Assembly: GCA_036023115.1 (NCBI GenBank)
Contig: JAYKKT010000048.1
Location: forward strand, 5,542,001 to 5,606,000
Reading direction: 5' to 3'
Length of the DNA: 64,000 nucleotides
Source: Brasenia schreberi
Lineage: Eukaryota > Streptophyta > Magnoliopsida > Nymphaeales > Cabombaceae
Below, piece after piece: positions 1 through 11,299 of this stretch. The notes beneath the pieces are model-generated. The model searched no databases. It was not told where the DNA came from and was given only the letters and a program-made list of their open reading frames with translations. The position numbers and the translations under genes are program-made. The stretch's first letter is position 1, and each line of letters opens with the position of its first letter.

Positions 1-282
1 CTGAAAAGAATGACAGCTAATGCTTCTACAGTTGGACCTAGTATTGAATTCGATCAAAGTCAACACTTAAAATGGACTAAAACAGCAAATATCGGATGGT
101 GGTTGACCACTATGAAGAACTAATGCAAACCATAGACAGCAGAGATCCTACACTAAACAAAGGCACAAGAAAACCACTTAACGGTTGGGGATTTTTGGTG
201 TAGACTTTTGGTAAAGATGACTCGGAAGGACTAACCAAAGACACAAGAAAACCTAGACTAACATAAGATAATGAGGGTATAA

Positions 283-437
283 GGCCTACTACCACAAGAT
301 AGGACTTGTGGAAGGTTTTCAAGACTAAAGAAACAAACTAGGTAGGAGAAGACTTGGTTTCAAGAAAGCACTCGGTATTTTTAGATCTCTATGCTTGGGA
401 GCACACCTATTTATAGGAGTCCAAGGGTCTTGGAGAG
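283..437 (-). repeat. LTR-like promoter fragment (copy 1)
   Basis: This stretch resembles 17562-17711: both share a block around AAGATAGGACTTGT, a block around ACTTGGTTTCAAGAAA, and end at a CTATTTATAG motif. Read on the minus strand that motif is TATAAATA (408-415), a good TATA box. Copy 2 lies beside a minus-strand Copia gag, so I infer that both are promoter regions of minus-strand Copia LTRs. The LTR ends are not visible here. No gene is seen in 1-282 or 438-700. Confidence 0.4.
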
Positions 438-899
438 TATATCTCTATGAGCGGCCTCCCAACTGATTCTAAGTGTTTCTTTTATTCAAAATAAGGAACA
501 AAAGATAACATGGTAGAATCAATAAAATTATTAATTTTGTTGGAAGAAAAACAGATAAATTCAAAAGTTATCACATCTAAAAGTCAAAAAAAAATTCGTT
601 CACCATTAAACATGTGACTGATAAGATAAAGAATAAAAACAACATTTGTACTACCATTTGCAATAAACTAACTCTTTCATACTTAAGCAAAAACAAAAGG
701 CATTGAAGGAATGAAAAAACAGGTAAACCACTATATAGTCCTTTATAGCATATGTCATCTTTGAAGGTATATTAAGGCACACAATTTTTCAACAATGTGT
801 CACTCAAACTATTTCTCCCTGCAATATCTTAGACATCTTCTTAGCAAAGGAAGAAGCAAAAGTTGCATCTAAAATGTGCATATTCTAGTACCTAGCTGC

Positions 900-1500
900 T
901 CCAGTTTTCTGTAGGGTAAGACAGTGCTCCAAGCCTCCTCCTATTATAAACTCAGAATGTCATTGCTCATATACTCACCACTAGAATCAAAACAAAGTAT
1001 TTTAGAATGCACATCACCATTTCGGCCAGTTGTCTAAATACATCAAGCAATACGACTCTATTTGTCAAAAACTATAGCGACGTATATTGAGTACAAACAT
1101 CAACAAAAAAATATAAAACCTAACCCTTTGATTGAACCAGTGAAGGCCTAGACATGTCAAAGTGCTCAAACTGAAATGGATACATTAGACATATCACTAC
1201 TAATTTAGAAGGCAATGCATGATCTTTTACAACTTTGACACCCTTAACAATCTTTCCCATCATAAAAAAAGACCTTGAATTTGTCTACAATACTAGATAA
1301 TCAACTATGTATAGGTTAGAGAAAAGGGTGTGTCTAGTATGACTATGAAAGAAGACAACAGGATCAACAATTGCACCATCAAAATGAAAAGATGAGGCAA
1401 AGGCCCAAGGCTTAGAGAGGTCAGATAGCAAAAACGATCCCTCCTACGACCAGACTTTGTCATCCTAGAGCTCGTGCACAACTCAATCATTACAAGAAAA
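900..1500 (-). pseudogene. Copia-type integrase remnant
   Basis: On the minus strand, broken pieces resemble a Copia integrase core. One near 1080-1180 reads like the segment around the first catalytic Asp (FEHFDMSRPSLVQSKG, then FFVDVCTQYTS), followed by VVLLDVFRQLAE. A later piece near 960-1000 recalls the DSGGEY segment. Several stops and frameshifts interrupt it, so it is dead. The flanks 440-900 and 1500-1680 are AT-rich and probably belong to the same old element, but I cannot read them. Confidence 0.4.
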
Positions 1501-1679
1501 CAATACATTCAACTAAGATGAGTTATTTGACCTATATAAATAAGATTCTTGGCAAATGATGAACCATACACTTTAGGTACATTTAGAAATCTTTCTAGGA
1601 TTCAATTTGAAAGAATCAACATCAGTTATCTATTAGAAAAATCAAACGCAAGTATGTTGAAATAGAAGAATCGAATTTT

Positions 1680-2090
1680 ATTGTAGGGAACTCTCGAAAG
1701 AGAGGGTTTTTACAGAGTCAGACCATTGGCCTTCAATACTTTATATGGCACCAAAGTGGTGCTTTTATACAACTCAATATGGTTGTTGGCTAGCATCCAA
1801 CAGTCTTTAGCTGGTTGTCCCAACGGTCCGATGCTGGCTGTCTTGAGCTGGCTGTCCAATGGTCTTCAGCCGGCTTCTGTCCCAATGGCTAGAAAGAAAA
1901 ACTAGTTGTTGGCCCTGACTGGTTCTCATTGGCCCTAGCTGGTTGGTCTCGGCTGTCCCTTCTTAACACCCCCTCAAACTGATAGTGTGAACTGACAGTT
2001 CGTTAGAGAGTGATTGGAGCCTTATAACTCTGTCCAATGCTGTTCTTTCCGTTTCTTTACCCAAGTTTACGTTCATGTACATAGGCATAC
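1680..2090. other. unassigned stretch with degenerate GCTGGCTGTCC repeats
   Basis: No gene is seen. From about 1770 to 1955 a short motif related to GGCTGTCC/CCAATGGTC recurs five or six times with changes. This is followed by TTCTTAACACCCCCTCAAACT, a phrase that I associate with LTR or leader sequence of Copia elements. It may be the LTR remnant of the Copia fragment that begins at 2101. Confidence 0.25.
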
Positions 2091-3184
2091 ATGCTAGTAG
2101 ATGTTTCCAAAAGCTTTATTGTTTTCCATGCTCATCAAAATTCAATTTGATGCTCATATCAAAATCATTCCATCTGACTCAAGGGAAGAGTTTGTCTCAA
2201 AGGAATTTACAACTTATTTAGAAAATAATGGTATTTTGCATCAAAAATCTTCTATCAAAACTCCTCAACAAAATAACCTTCAATGCAAACATCAACATAT
2301 CATGAAAACCACTAGAACTTTGATAGTATCTAGTAGAGTTCCCAAATGTCTTTGGGTTGAATCTGTGATGACATCTGTTTACTTAATAAACAAAACATCA
2401 TCCTGTATTTTAAACAATATCTCACGTGTAGAAAAATTATTCTAAATGGTTCCCAACTATTCCCATTTGAAGTTGTTTGGTCGTAAGTATTGTTTTCTCG
2501 GATAAGGTTGATAAACTCTCACCTTAAGCCCTCGAATGTGTCTTTGTTGGATATGGCATTGACTAGAAAGGTTATAAATATTATAACCCTAAAAATGATT
2601 AATTTTATTTTTTAAAGATGTTAAATTTGTTGAAAATGAATTATATCTTCAAAACAATCTTTACTAAACCTTCTTTTGATTCTGAAAGTTTCGTCAATGC
2701 TCTTGAAAATGATGAAACTCAAGAAGTGAAGACAGAGCACCGAAGTGAAGAGGATTAATACATGCATTCAAGAGACATTATGACTCCATTTGAAAGATAT
2801 TATGTTAGAAAAAGAACCTTTCAACCCATTAACTTAAGACAATCTAGCAAAGAAACTAGACCACCTAATAGGTTTGTCTCCGGTAAAACTTTTTCTCCTC
2901 AACATAGAACTCTTGTAACTGCCATTGTATCCATTAGCGAACTAAAGTCTTGTAAGGAAGCCACTAACAATCAAGAATAGCTCTTGAAATAGGAGTTTGA
3001 TGTTGTGGAAAAAGACCATACCGGGGACATTGTTGAACGACCCAAAGACAAGAAAACCATAGATAGTAGATGGATATACAAAGTCCATATCAAGAGTGAT
3101 AGAACTGCAAAAAGATATAAAGCATAAATAGATGCAAAAAAGTATGCTTAGGAACATGAGACATTTGCAACAGTAGCCAGAATT

Positions 3185-4268
3185 ACCACTACTACTACAA
3201 CTAAGCCTTTTCTCATACTAGACGGGGTCGGCTACATGGATTCTTTGTTTCCACAGATCCCTATCTTGTGCCATGTTAGCAGTTAACTCCCAATAAGCTA
3301 GATCGTTCTTTATTGTTTCTTTCCAACACTTTTGTGGTCGTCCTCTACCTCTTTTAATACTTTCCAAATTTAGTTTTTCTAACCTTCTTACAAGTTCTTC
3401 TTTTGATCTTCTTTCTATATATCTGAACCATCTTAAACGATGTTCTCTCATTTTATCCTCTATTGGTGCCACTCCTACTTTGTTTCTAATAACCTCATTA
3501 TGTATACGGTCTTTTCTTGTATGACCACTCATCCATCTCAACATCTTCATTTCTGTCACAGACATCTTTTGTACATGTTGATGATTAACTGACCAACACT
3601 CAGAACTATAAGACATGACAGACCTAATTGCTGCTCTATAATATTTACCTTTTAATTTTAATGGTATCTTCTTATCACAAAGAATACCTGATGCTCCTCT
3701 CTATTTTAATAAACCAGCATTAATTCTATGCGTAACATATCCATCAATTCTTCCATCACTCTGAAAAATTGACCCTAGGTATTTAAAACTTTCCTTATGA
3801 GGAATGCAATATGTGCCTATTTTAATTTCTATGTCCTCTGAAGTAACCAAATGATCAAACTTACATTCCATATATTCTGTCTTTGTTCTACTAAGTCGAA
3901 GGCCTTTGCTTTCTAATGTTTCTCTCCATAGTTCCAATTTTCTATTAACTTTTTCTTTAGACTCCTCCACTAATACAATGTCATCTGCAAATAACATACA
4001 CCAAGGTACTTCATCTTGAATATGTTTTGTTAACTCATCCATCACCATTATAAATAAGTATGGGCTTAAAGTTGATCCTTGATGTAACCCAATATTAACT
4101 TCAAAGAAGTCTGTCGTTCCTTCATGAGTCCTCACACATATTTTTGCACCATCATACATGTCTCTTATAAGGTTAATATATGTCAATAGGATACCTCTTT
4201 TTTCCAAAGTTCTCCAAAGAACCTCCCTTGGTATCCTATCATAAGCTTTTTCTAGATCAATAAATACC
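3185..4268 (-). mobile_element. RTE-clade LINE, 5'-truncated, inside Copia RT (copy A)
   Basis: The element is oriented on the minus strand. Its 3' end lies at 3185-3245, where the complement of the family 3' end (GGCTTAG..., GTT-rich tail) is seen. Its 5' end is cut at about 4268, inside the RT palm just before IDLEKAYDR. Both flanks are Copia RT coding sequence. I find no clear target-site duplication. RTE elements copy their RNA into nicked DNA at the insertion site and usually lose their 5' end, as here. Confidence 0.85.
3218..4268 (-). pseudogene. RTE reverse transcriptase, C-terminal two thirds, one stop
   Basis: The frame runs from about 4294 down to 3218 and is broken by a single stop at 3701-3703, where other copies have Trp (TGG to TAG). 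It keeps the RT palm with the catalytic MLFADDIVLVEES block, HQGSTLSPYLF, then the RTE C-terminal part (MLRWMSGHTRKDRIHNEV, LRWFRYIERRS, RGRGRPQKCWKE). The endonuclease and RT N-terminus are lost by 5' truncation. The reading frame is the least damaged in the window for the RT C-terminal region, which suggests a fairly recent insertion. It cannot be autonomous. Confidence 0.8.
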
Positions 4269-4528
4269 TTTTTTATTGTTGTCATATGTGTCATTCGTAA
4301 CTGGGATATTTTCCAAATAGATGTAAAAAATACCTTTTTTAATGAATGTTTAAAAGAAAGGTTTATATAGAGCCTTCTTTAGGTTTTATTGTACCAAATA
4401 GTCATATCCTTCGCCTAAGGAAAGCCTTGAATGTACTTAAATAGGCTTTTAAGGCTTGGTTTGATAAGTTTAGCAATTTTATGATTAAAACATGATTTTG
4501 TTACTTATTATACGGACATTGTTTTGTT

Positions 4529-4800
4529 TGTAAGGAAATATGTTCCAAGTATAGTTATCTTTTTGCTTTATGTCTATTGAGGAGTTAAATGTGTGGATCA
4601 GATCTAGACGGATTTGATCCAATCTAATGTGTTTTAATTAAGGGTAGTTATGTCTTTTAAGTTATAAAGACTTTATATGTGATGTAAACATATTCCTAAC
4701 CTTAATAAAAATTTAAGAGAGATCGGTAGTTTTTTTTGCCTCTTTTCTTCTTGTATTGCATAATTATTGATTTTTACTAATAAATCTATCGATTTTAATA
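4529..4800 (+). repeat. Copia-type LTR (272 bp), family 1
   Basis: The stretch starts TGTAAGGAAATATG just where the Copia RT remnant stops making sense, and ends right before a primer-binding site at 4801. Length fits a small Copia LTR. The last bases are AATA rather than the usual CA, so the exact end is uncertain or mutated. Only about 160 bp of its internal region follow before another LTR begins at 4970. Confidence 0.55.
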
Positions 4801-4811
4801 TGGTATCAGAG
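4801..4811 (+). promoter_or_regulatory. primer-binding site, initiator tRNA-Met
   Basis: TGGTATCAGAG is the complement of the 3' end of plant initiator Met-tRNA, the usual primer for Copia reverse transcription. It sits directly after the LTR at 4529-4800. Confidence 0.75.
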
Positions 4812-4969
4812 TTATCCAAGGTGTGGATTGTTGAAGAATATGGTTATTTAGTGTTTTTTAGTAATTCCATAGATTTTAGGTATTATTATAATTCTTCTTT
4901 ATTACTAAGGGCATTTTTATCTTTTTATGTTTAACATTTCTCTATATAAGGACTGATCTAGCTTGTAAT

Positions 4970-5251
4970 TGTTAGAAGCAGAATTTGGGTCCCAAAGTGG
5001 ACGTGTTTCACTTCTTTGGTTCATTTTATTTATTATGTTTTATCTGTAATACTTCTTTAATAATAGGGATAGATTAGTCATTAAAGTTAGATTGTGTTTA
5101 TAAATAAGAGATTAGGGTTTAGAATTATGTAACAGAAAATAGAGAGAGGCAGCTGACTGTGGCGTCTACTTCTGTGGGTCGGCTAGATTGGATGGTAAGT
5201 CTTAAATCTGCCACATCTTGTAGGTATCCCTTATTTGATTAATATATTTCA
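4970..5251 (+). repeat. 5' LTR of Copia element (282 bp), family 2
   Basis: It starts TGTTAGAAGCAG and ends ATATTTCA, giving the standard TG..CA ends, and abuts a primer-binding site. A TATAAATA box lies at about 5099-5106. It differs in sequence from the LTR at 4529-4800, so two elements are nested. No matching 3' LTR is found after the RNase H region near 9150, so the element is truncated there. Confidence 0.65.
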
Positions 5252-5261
5252 TGGTATCAGA
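5252..5261 (+). promoter_or_regulatory. primer-binding site, initiator tRNA-Met
   Basis: TGGTATCAGA follows the LTR end CA without a gap and matches the initiator Met-tRNA 3' end, as at 4801. Confidence 0.75.
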
Positions 5262-5639
5262 ATCTATAAGGCTATAAAGTGAAGTTTTCCCGCAAGTAGA
5301 CGTGTGTAACTACACAAGAAAATCGTGCAAATTTTTTCAAAAGTGTCTGCACAAGGTAATTGTGCAGAAATTTCCATATTGGATGGTCATTGGACAGTAC
5401 AACATCAATATTGCATAGTGTTGGAGTTGCAAAATTTTTTCTGGACGATCACACGCACATCAATATTGACTAGGTTGGAAGAAGGCCGTTATATTTTTTT
5501 TAGAAGTTGTTTGTTGTTATTATTTATCATTTGGACCAATTGGTTGGCTGCCGATTTCCTGTGCCTTAGAGGACGTGGATTAAGCATAGCGGTGCTTGTG
5601 AATTCTGGCAATTTTGTGATGATGATCTTTGCTTGAGTA

Positions 5640-6776
5640 ATGATTCAACCACAGATCAATATCAAAATCAAACACAGTCCATTCTTTTCGCCCCAAAGTT
5701 TCACAATCACGAAAGGAGGAAGAGGACAGATCTATATACAAATGGCAAATAAAAGAAAAGGGATTGAAACATCTTACGAAATCTCTAAACATACCACAAA
5801 CGACAAAGTGGAAAATTTTCATATCACACTAGAAATTATTTGGAGTGGTCAAGATGAGTGGAATTAGCAGTAATAGCAAGAGGGAGATGGGCTCATCTCA
5901 TAGGACAAATTCCATGTCTAGCCCCATATTACTCAGAGAAGATGCGTTGATTTCTTCTTGGTTACTCCAATGCATGATCCCAACAATAGCGAAAACATTT
6001 ATGTTTATTGACTCGAGACATGAAATTTGGAGTACAGTTTCTAAAGCTTATTCCAAACAAAAGAATGTAGCAAAGGAATATGAAACCTTAGAAAAAATCA
6101 GAAAATACAAGCAAGGAAATCGCTCTATTAGTGAGTATTATGCAAATCTTCAGGGATTATGGAATGAACTCCTTTTTTATACCAATATCAAGTGTCTACC
6201 ATGTTATGCAGAAAGAAATTTGAAAAAGGAAAAAGGAAAGTGTTTGACTTGTTGTGGGGTGTAAATCCTGAATTTGAGTCTATAAAGATCAACATTCTAG
6301 GTAGGGAAGAACTTCCTTCACTTGGCACAGTCTACTCCTTACTGATTTCTGAAGATCCCAGGAATTTAGAGAAAAACAATATTAATACTAAAGAACAACA
6401 TGGACTACAAAGTAGAGGAAAAACTTCACAATATCGTGGAAGAGGTGGACAACATAAGAGGACGTGGACGAGGTCGCTTCTATTTTGATGAGAAGGATAA
6501 AATCGTATGTTCTCATTGTGGAAAACATCGACACTCAAAAGAAAATTGTTGGGAATTACATGGGCGTCCAGAATTTCATAGACCAAGGAGTAATTCCGCT
6601 AATATTGCTGAAAGTTGCATGCCTAATACATATGGTTTTAAAGAACTTATTAAGAGAATTAAAGGTTTAGAAATTAAATTATCGGAAAACCAGAATTCGT
6701 CTACTCTGCATGCTACTTTAGCACATGCTACTCACATGGTGAAAGGTAAACAATTCTCTCATTTTCATTATAAAAC
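5640..6776 (+). pseudogene. Copia gag (capsid and zinc knuckle), frameshifted
   Basis: The gag is spread over three frames. The capsid part (5845-6240) has the typical SISEYYANLQGLWNEL segment of the plant Copia gag (UBN2/retrotransposon gag family). It continues in another frame at 6244-6400 (NPEFESIKINILGREELPSL). A third frame from 6400 holds an RGRGRGR stretch and a complete CX2CX4HX4C zinc knuckle (CSHCGKHRHSKENC, 6508-6549), which binds genomic RNA in the particle. The leader is 5262-5640. Frameshifts near 5845, 6240 and 6400 show it is inactive. Confidence 0.8.
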
Positions 6777-9150
6777 TTGATTATTGACTCTGGGACTACA
6801 GATCATATGGTAGGAGAGTCTTCATACTTTTCAGAATATCATCTACTTCAAAAACAAGAGTCAATCAAGTTGGTTAATGGATCCCTCGGAGAGGAAAGTA
6901 TACCCACATGTCTTACATATTTACAGTCAGTTTACCATGTTCCTAGTTTTCCTATAAATCTTATGTTAGTCAACTCCTTAACACATACACTGAATTGTAG
7001 TGTGACGTTTGATCCCTCTTGGTTGAACTTTTCACGATCAGAAGACGGGAAAAATCTTTGGTTGTTATAGTCTCCGACGAGGATTATATATTCTAGAAGA
7101 CAAGTCACAACATTCTACTTCTCTTTGTACTGATGCAGTTGCTCAAGATGCGGAGATCCAACTTTTTCATAGTCGTTTAGGTCATTTACCAGTGTCCAAG
7201 CTCCATTATGCTTTTCCAAATTTGAAAGTCGAGTCAAATAAAATTCCTTATGAGTGTGAAGTGCGTTAACTTATAATGCACCAAAGAGCACCTTATCCCC
7301 CGAGTCAGTCTAGGAGATCCCAACCTTTTGAACTTTTAGATTCATATGGGTCCCAGTCCTATTTCCTCCTTGTTTGGTGAAAAGTATTTTGTTTCTTTTA
7401 TTGATGATTGTACGCGTCTCACAATTGTCTACCTAATAAAATCAAAAGTTGAGGTCTCTGCTCTCTTTCCTATTGTTCATAAATTTATTCTCACTCAATT
7501 CAATACTTCTGTGAAAGTTCTTCGCTCGAATAATGGGGATCAATACATTAATGGACAATTGCAAGAATACTTACATGCAAATGGTATACTTCATCAGACA
7601 TCTTACTCATATACACTTCAACAAAATGGTATAGCCGAAAGAAAAAATCACCATTTTCTTGAAGTAGCCTGAACTCTTCTTCTTAAGCATAATGTTCCTA
7701 AAACTTATTGGGGAGAAGTTGTTCTTACTGCTGTCTATCTAATAAATAGGATGTCTAGTAGTGTTCTCAAGGAAGATTGTCGTGTAAAATGTCTTAATAA
7801 TGACCCTAAACTCTTTCATGTCACTCCTCGTATCTTTGGATGCCTCTACTTTGTTCATATTCATTTACCTGATCGTAATAAACTTGATCCTAGAGCAATA
7901 AAGTGTATATTTCTTGGTTATTCTCAATCACAAAAGGGTTATAAATGCTATGATCCAATTCAGAGAAAACTTTATGTATCTACGAATGTCATGTTTTATT
8001 AATCTTCTCCCTATTATTCTTCCCAAGGGGAGTCAGTCTCCACTCAAAACAACTCTCTCATGTACTTTCCATAGTTCACGGTGAAACTGAAGATCTAGCA
8101 GATGAAAATGAAGATAAGCAAGTTGAATTAAAACCAAAGCATATTACAGTATATAGGAGGGGACCGAGGAAGGTTGTTCATTATCACGAGACTGCACAAA
8201 CTCTAACCACCAAAGATTATTCCCTTGATTTAGATCTACAATTAGGAGTGGAAGAAGACTTAGAAGTACCAATAGCATTTCGTAAAGGAAAAAGAACATG
8301 TGCACGGTATCCTATCTAATACAGTCTATGTAGATGATATAGTCATCACGGGAAATGACGAGGAAAAAATTTCAATTTGAAGGAATATTTATTTAGTCAC
8401 TTTTTCCAAACGGACTAAGGATTTGGGAAAAGTGAAATATTTTCTTGGAATTGAAGTTGCTCGATCGGAAGATGGGATTATCATCTCACGAGAGGAAGTA
8501 TGCGTTAGACATACTTAAAGCCCGGTATGGCAGTTGTATTGTAGACGGTTGATAGTCCCGTGGATCCAAATCGAGAAATTGCTACCCAACCAGGGGAGCC
8601 TTATTACGATCTGAAAGATATCGAAGATTGGTTGGGAAGCTCATCTACCTCACTATTACAAGGCCAGGATATTTCCTTTGCGGTTGGAGTGGTGAGTCAA
8701 TTCATGCAATCTCCTCATAATGATCATTGGGATCTGATGGTCGAATCGTGAGATACATTAAAAGATCCCGGAGACAAGGACTTCTCTATGAAGATAAAGG
8801 AAGCAATCAAATAGTTGGATTTTGTGATGCAGATTGGCGGGATCTCTCCCATTGATAGGCGTTCCACTTCGGGGTATTGTGTGTCTATTGGAGGAAATCT
8901 TGTCTCGTGGAAGAGTAAGAAGCAAAATGTTGTTGCAAGGTCTAGTGTAGAGTGAATATAGAGCTATGGTCAACTGCCTACATGTGAGCTCATACGGATT
9001 AAACAACTTCTTCAAGAATTGAAGTTTGGAGATACTTCGACAAATGAAGCTATGTTGTGATAACAAGCAGCCCTTCATATAGCTTCAATCCGGTATTCCA
9101 TGAGAGAACTAAACATATAGAGATTGATTGTCATTACCAAATAATGGAAT
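6777..9150 (+). pseudogene. Copia pol with protease, integrase, RNase H; RT largely deleted
   Basis: In order: aspartic protease with IIDSGTTDHM (6780-6809); integrase with SFIDDCTRLT near 7395 and a degraded SNNGDQYI in place of SDNGGEYI, to about 7672, then the AIKCIFLGYSQSQKGY block ending at 8002; the linker GKRTCARYPI near 8290-8318; then directly YVDDIVITG at 8325-8351. The RT before YVDD, about 200 residues, is missing, so an internal deletion joins linker to palm. RNase H follows with [14 protein letters not shown] (8858-8900) and HIEIDCHY (9115-9138). Many stops are present. No 3' LTR follows. Confidence 0.85.
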
Positions 9151-10300
9151 ATTTGTTCCTTTCTCACTCCTTTCGTTCTTTTTTTTATACTCATCTGACT
9201 TTTTCATTAATTATCTTCGTAAATCTTCATCCACATTCGGACATGCTCTTATACCATGTTTTGATAATTTTAAAAGATGTGCCTTCACTCTAGTATACGA
9301 TCCTGTAAAAATAATGTTGCAAAATTTATACATAAAATGTGTATTACCTCCACCACCTTTATATGATTCTCCCCTTTATACGTATATTCACAATGGTGCA
9401 TCATCACGAGGTGTTGAAATTGAAGGTTTTGTAACTTTTGTTGTTGATTCTGAACTTTAATGAACACTTTCACCAGAATTCCCAATAGGGCCAGTATCAA
9501 TTGATACTCTTTTTCCTTTTCTATTGTTGGTCATTTTTAGGATCAACTCAATTCACAATTTCACAATATGATTGAAAAATAAAATATCAAAAACAATAAA
9601 TAGGAGATGGAGTCCGTCATAACATTGATGTACTAGTAACGAAGGCTTAATACAATAAGCAATTAGAATATGAGTCAACCAGTAAGATCAACAAAAATGC
9701 TTTTACAGTTTTATTTACTACAGCAAACCAATTTAAAAAGCAGCATGAATTGACGATACATATCGATTTAACGAACTAATTGAACACATGATACATATCA
9801 ATTTAACTAACTAATTGAATTTCACACATCTACACAACGTATTTGCATCACAATAATCCTCTATCAATGTGCATATTGAAAAGAAACAACATTATAACGA
9901 GGGAAACACCAAAGTAAGGTTATCTTTAATAATGTATGACTAATGCATGAAACATATTTTCGAACAAGACCAAAGTAAGCAGCTCGGGTTGGAAGAATAT
10001 AGCAATTACCTAGCCCAGCGACATAGGAAAGGCATATGAGATGGAATTCAAGGTTCATACAGTTTAGAACTAGAACCACCAATGGGAGAAACACACTTGA
10101 ATGCCGGAGTAGAGGACTGATAAAGAGAAAGCCTTGCTCAATACAAGCACATATTCTTCTGGCACTATAAGTCGTGTATTTCAAGGCACCACCTAATATA
10201 AGAGAGAAAGATGAGGGCAAACCTCGCTGAGAAGGTCTTCCTGTAATCTGAACAAAGCCGATGCTGACAAGGTGACCCAACAAGTTGAAGAAGGTGAGAG
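9150..10300. other. no gene recognised
   Basis: AT-rich sequence without recognisable coding. A short direct repeat lies at 9755-9819: a 30-bp block beginning GATACATATCGATTTAAC recurs at a 35-bp step with few changes. A 139-codon open frame on the minus strand (9864-10283) has no domain that I recognise and no splice context, and I do not call it a gene. Confidence 0.6.
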
Positions 10301-10305
10301 AAGGC

Positions 10306-10450
10306 AGCCTAAACGAAGGGGGAGATTCAACATGAGAGGAGACAACCTGAGCCTGAACAAAGGGGGAGATTCGGCATAAGAGAAAGTAACGTGAGAGGAA
10401 GTAGCCTGAACGAATGGGGGAGATTCAACATGAGAGAGCAATGTGAGACA
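10306..10450. repeat. imperfect tandem repeat, about 45-55 bp unit
   Basis: Three copies of a unit beginning AGCCTGAACAAAGGGGGAGA start near 10307, 10349 and 10402; each goes on with TTCAACATGAGAG or a variant. Weaker ATGAGAG/GTGAGA pieces continue to about 10495. The minus-strand open frames here are by-products of the repeat. Confidence 0.7.
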
Positions 10451-10699
10451 AGGTAGTGAGAGAAATCAGCGTGAGAAAGCAGCATGAGAAGGCACCTGAG
10501 CCTTTTATACATCTGACCTAATAACTGAGCGAATATGAACTCTGACTCATTGACCGCACCCATTCTCAACATCGACACGTTGATCATGTCGCAATTACAT
10601 GTGGTGTCAGTATCACACCCGTGTCGAGGCCGACACTCTACCTCCTAGAAGTGTTTGTGTGACTTAGATTGTGTTAGCATACGTTGGGTCGGATCGATC

Positions 10700-11100
10700 C
10701 AATATCCATTGAATAAACCTGACCCAAACTAAAAATATAACTTAATAGTCTCCTATGTGAGCCCCTCTCTCTTGCCTCTGCTCCTGCTCTCTCCGCCACC
10801 ACGCGCACACCGAGGGTCACCACCACCTCCATCGTCCTCTACCTTCCTCTAACACTCACATTCTCACTCTCCTTTTTTCTCTTCTCTCTCCCTTTCTCTC
10901 TCTTCTCTCTCTCTTTCACTCTTTGGTGGGTGACTATGCTCATGAATCTTGATCATCGACTTCTCTCTCTATCTCCCCCTCTCTCTCTAGTAGATCATTG
11001 ATCTCTATCATTCTCCCTTGTCACCATGTTCTGCTCTCTTAGAAACGGACAACATATTTTTTTGATTTTGCAGTTACTTATTTAATGACAATGAAATGTT
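10700..11100. other. pyrimidine-rich stretch, no gene
   Basis: CT-rich runs (CTCTCTCTTGCC, CTCTCCCTTTCTCTCTC, CTCTCTCTATC) dominate 10765-10995. No coding sequence is seen. A leader of a lost gene or element is possible, but nothing supports that directly. Confidence 0.5.
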
Positions 11101-11120
11101 CCCCGTTAATTTAGGTCAGT

Positions 11121-11253
11121 GTTGTCCATATCGTGGACTCCATGATACGATACAACATATATCGCATGACATAATTTATCGTTCTTTATCGTGCGATATA
11201 GCATGTATCGTATGATACATGGCATATTACCCATATCGTACGATATGGACAAT
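11121..11253. repeat. long imperfect palindrome
   Basis: The two halves are imperfect inverted copies: GTTGTCCATATCGT (11121-11134) pairs with ACGATATGGACAAT (11240-11253), and the inner arms CCATGATACGATACA / TGTATCGTATGATACATGG and ATATCGCATGA / TCGTGCGATAT also pair. The centre is about 11180. It would fold to a hairpin of roughly 60 bp arms. It may be a small foldback element, but no target-site duplication is clear. Confidence 0.65.
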
Positions 11254-11299
11254 ACGCCATAAACCTTTGTAAAAGGTCTATCGGCCGAACAAAACCCCA

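Larger units (their letters stand above)
2101..4528 (+). pseudogene. Copia polyprotein remnant split by an RTE LINE
   Basis: The plus strand carries, in order, the second half of a Copia integrase (2101-2440, with an SDSREEF segment in place of SDSGGEF and a PQQN motif), a linker (2460-3000), the start of the RT (2990-3185, WIYKVHIKSDRTAKRYKA), then, after a foreign insertion, the next RT block (4270-4520: RNWDIFQIDVKN, then LRKALNVLKQAFKAWFDKF). The frame resumes at about 4268, so the RTE at 3185-4268 interrupts the RT. At least eight stops or frameshifts occur. The conserved YVDD block is missing because another LTR begins at 4529. Confidence 0.75.

Noticed and set aside
9864..10283. Minus-strand frame of 139 codons
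   Set aside because: Hydrophobic and Cys-rich by chance of base composition, overlaps a tandem repeat, no family resemblance.
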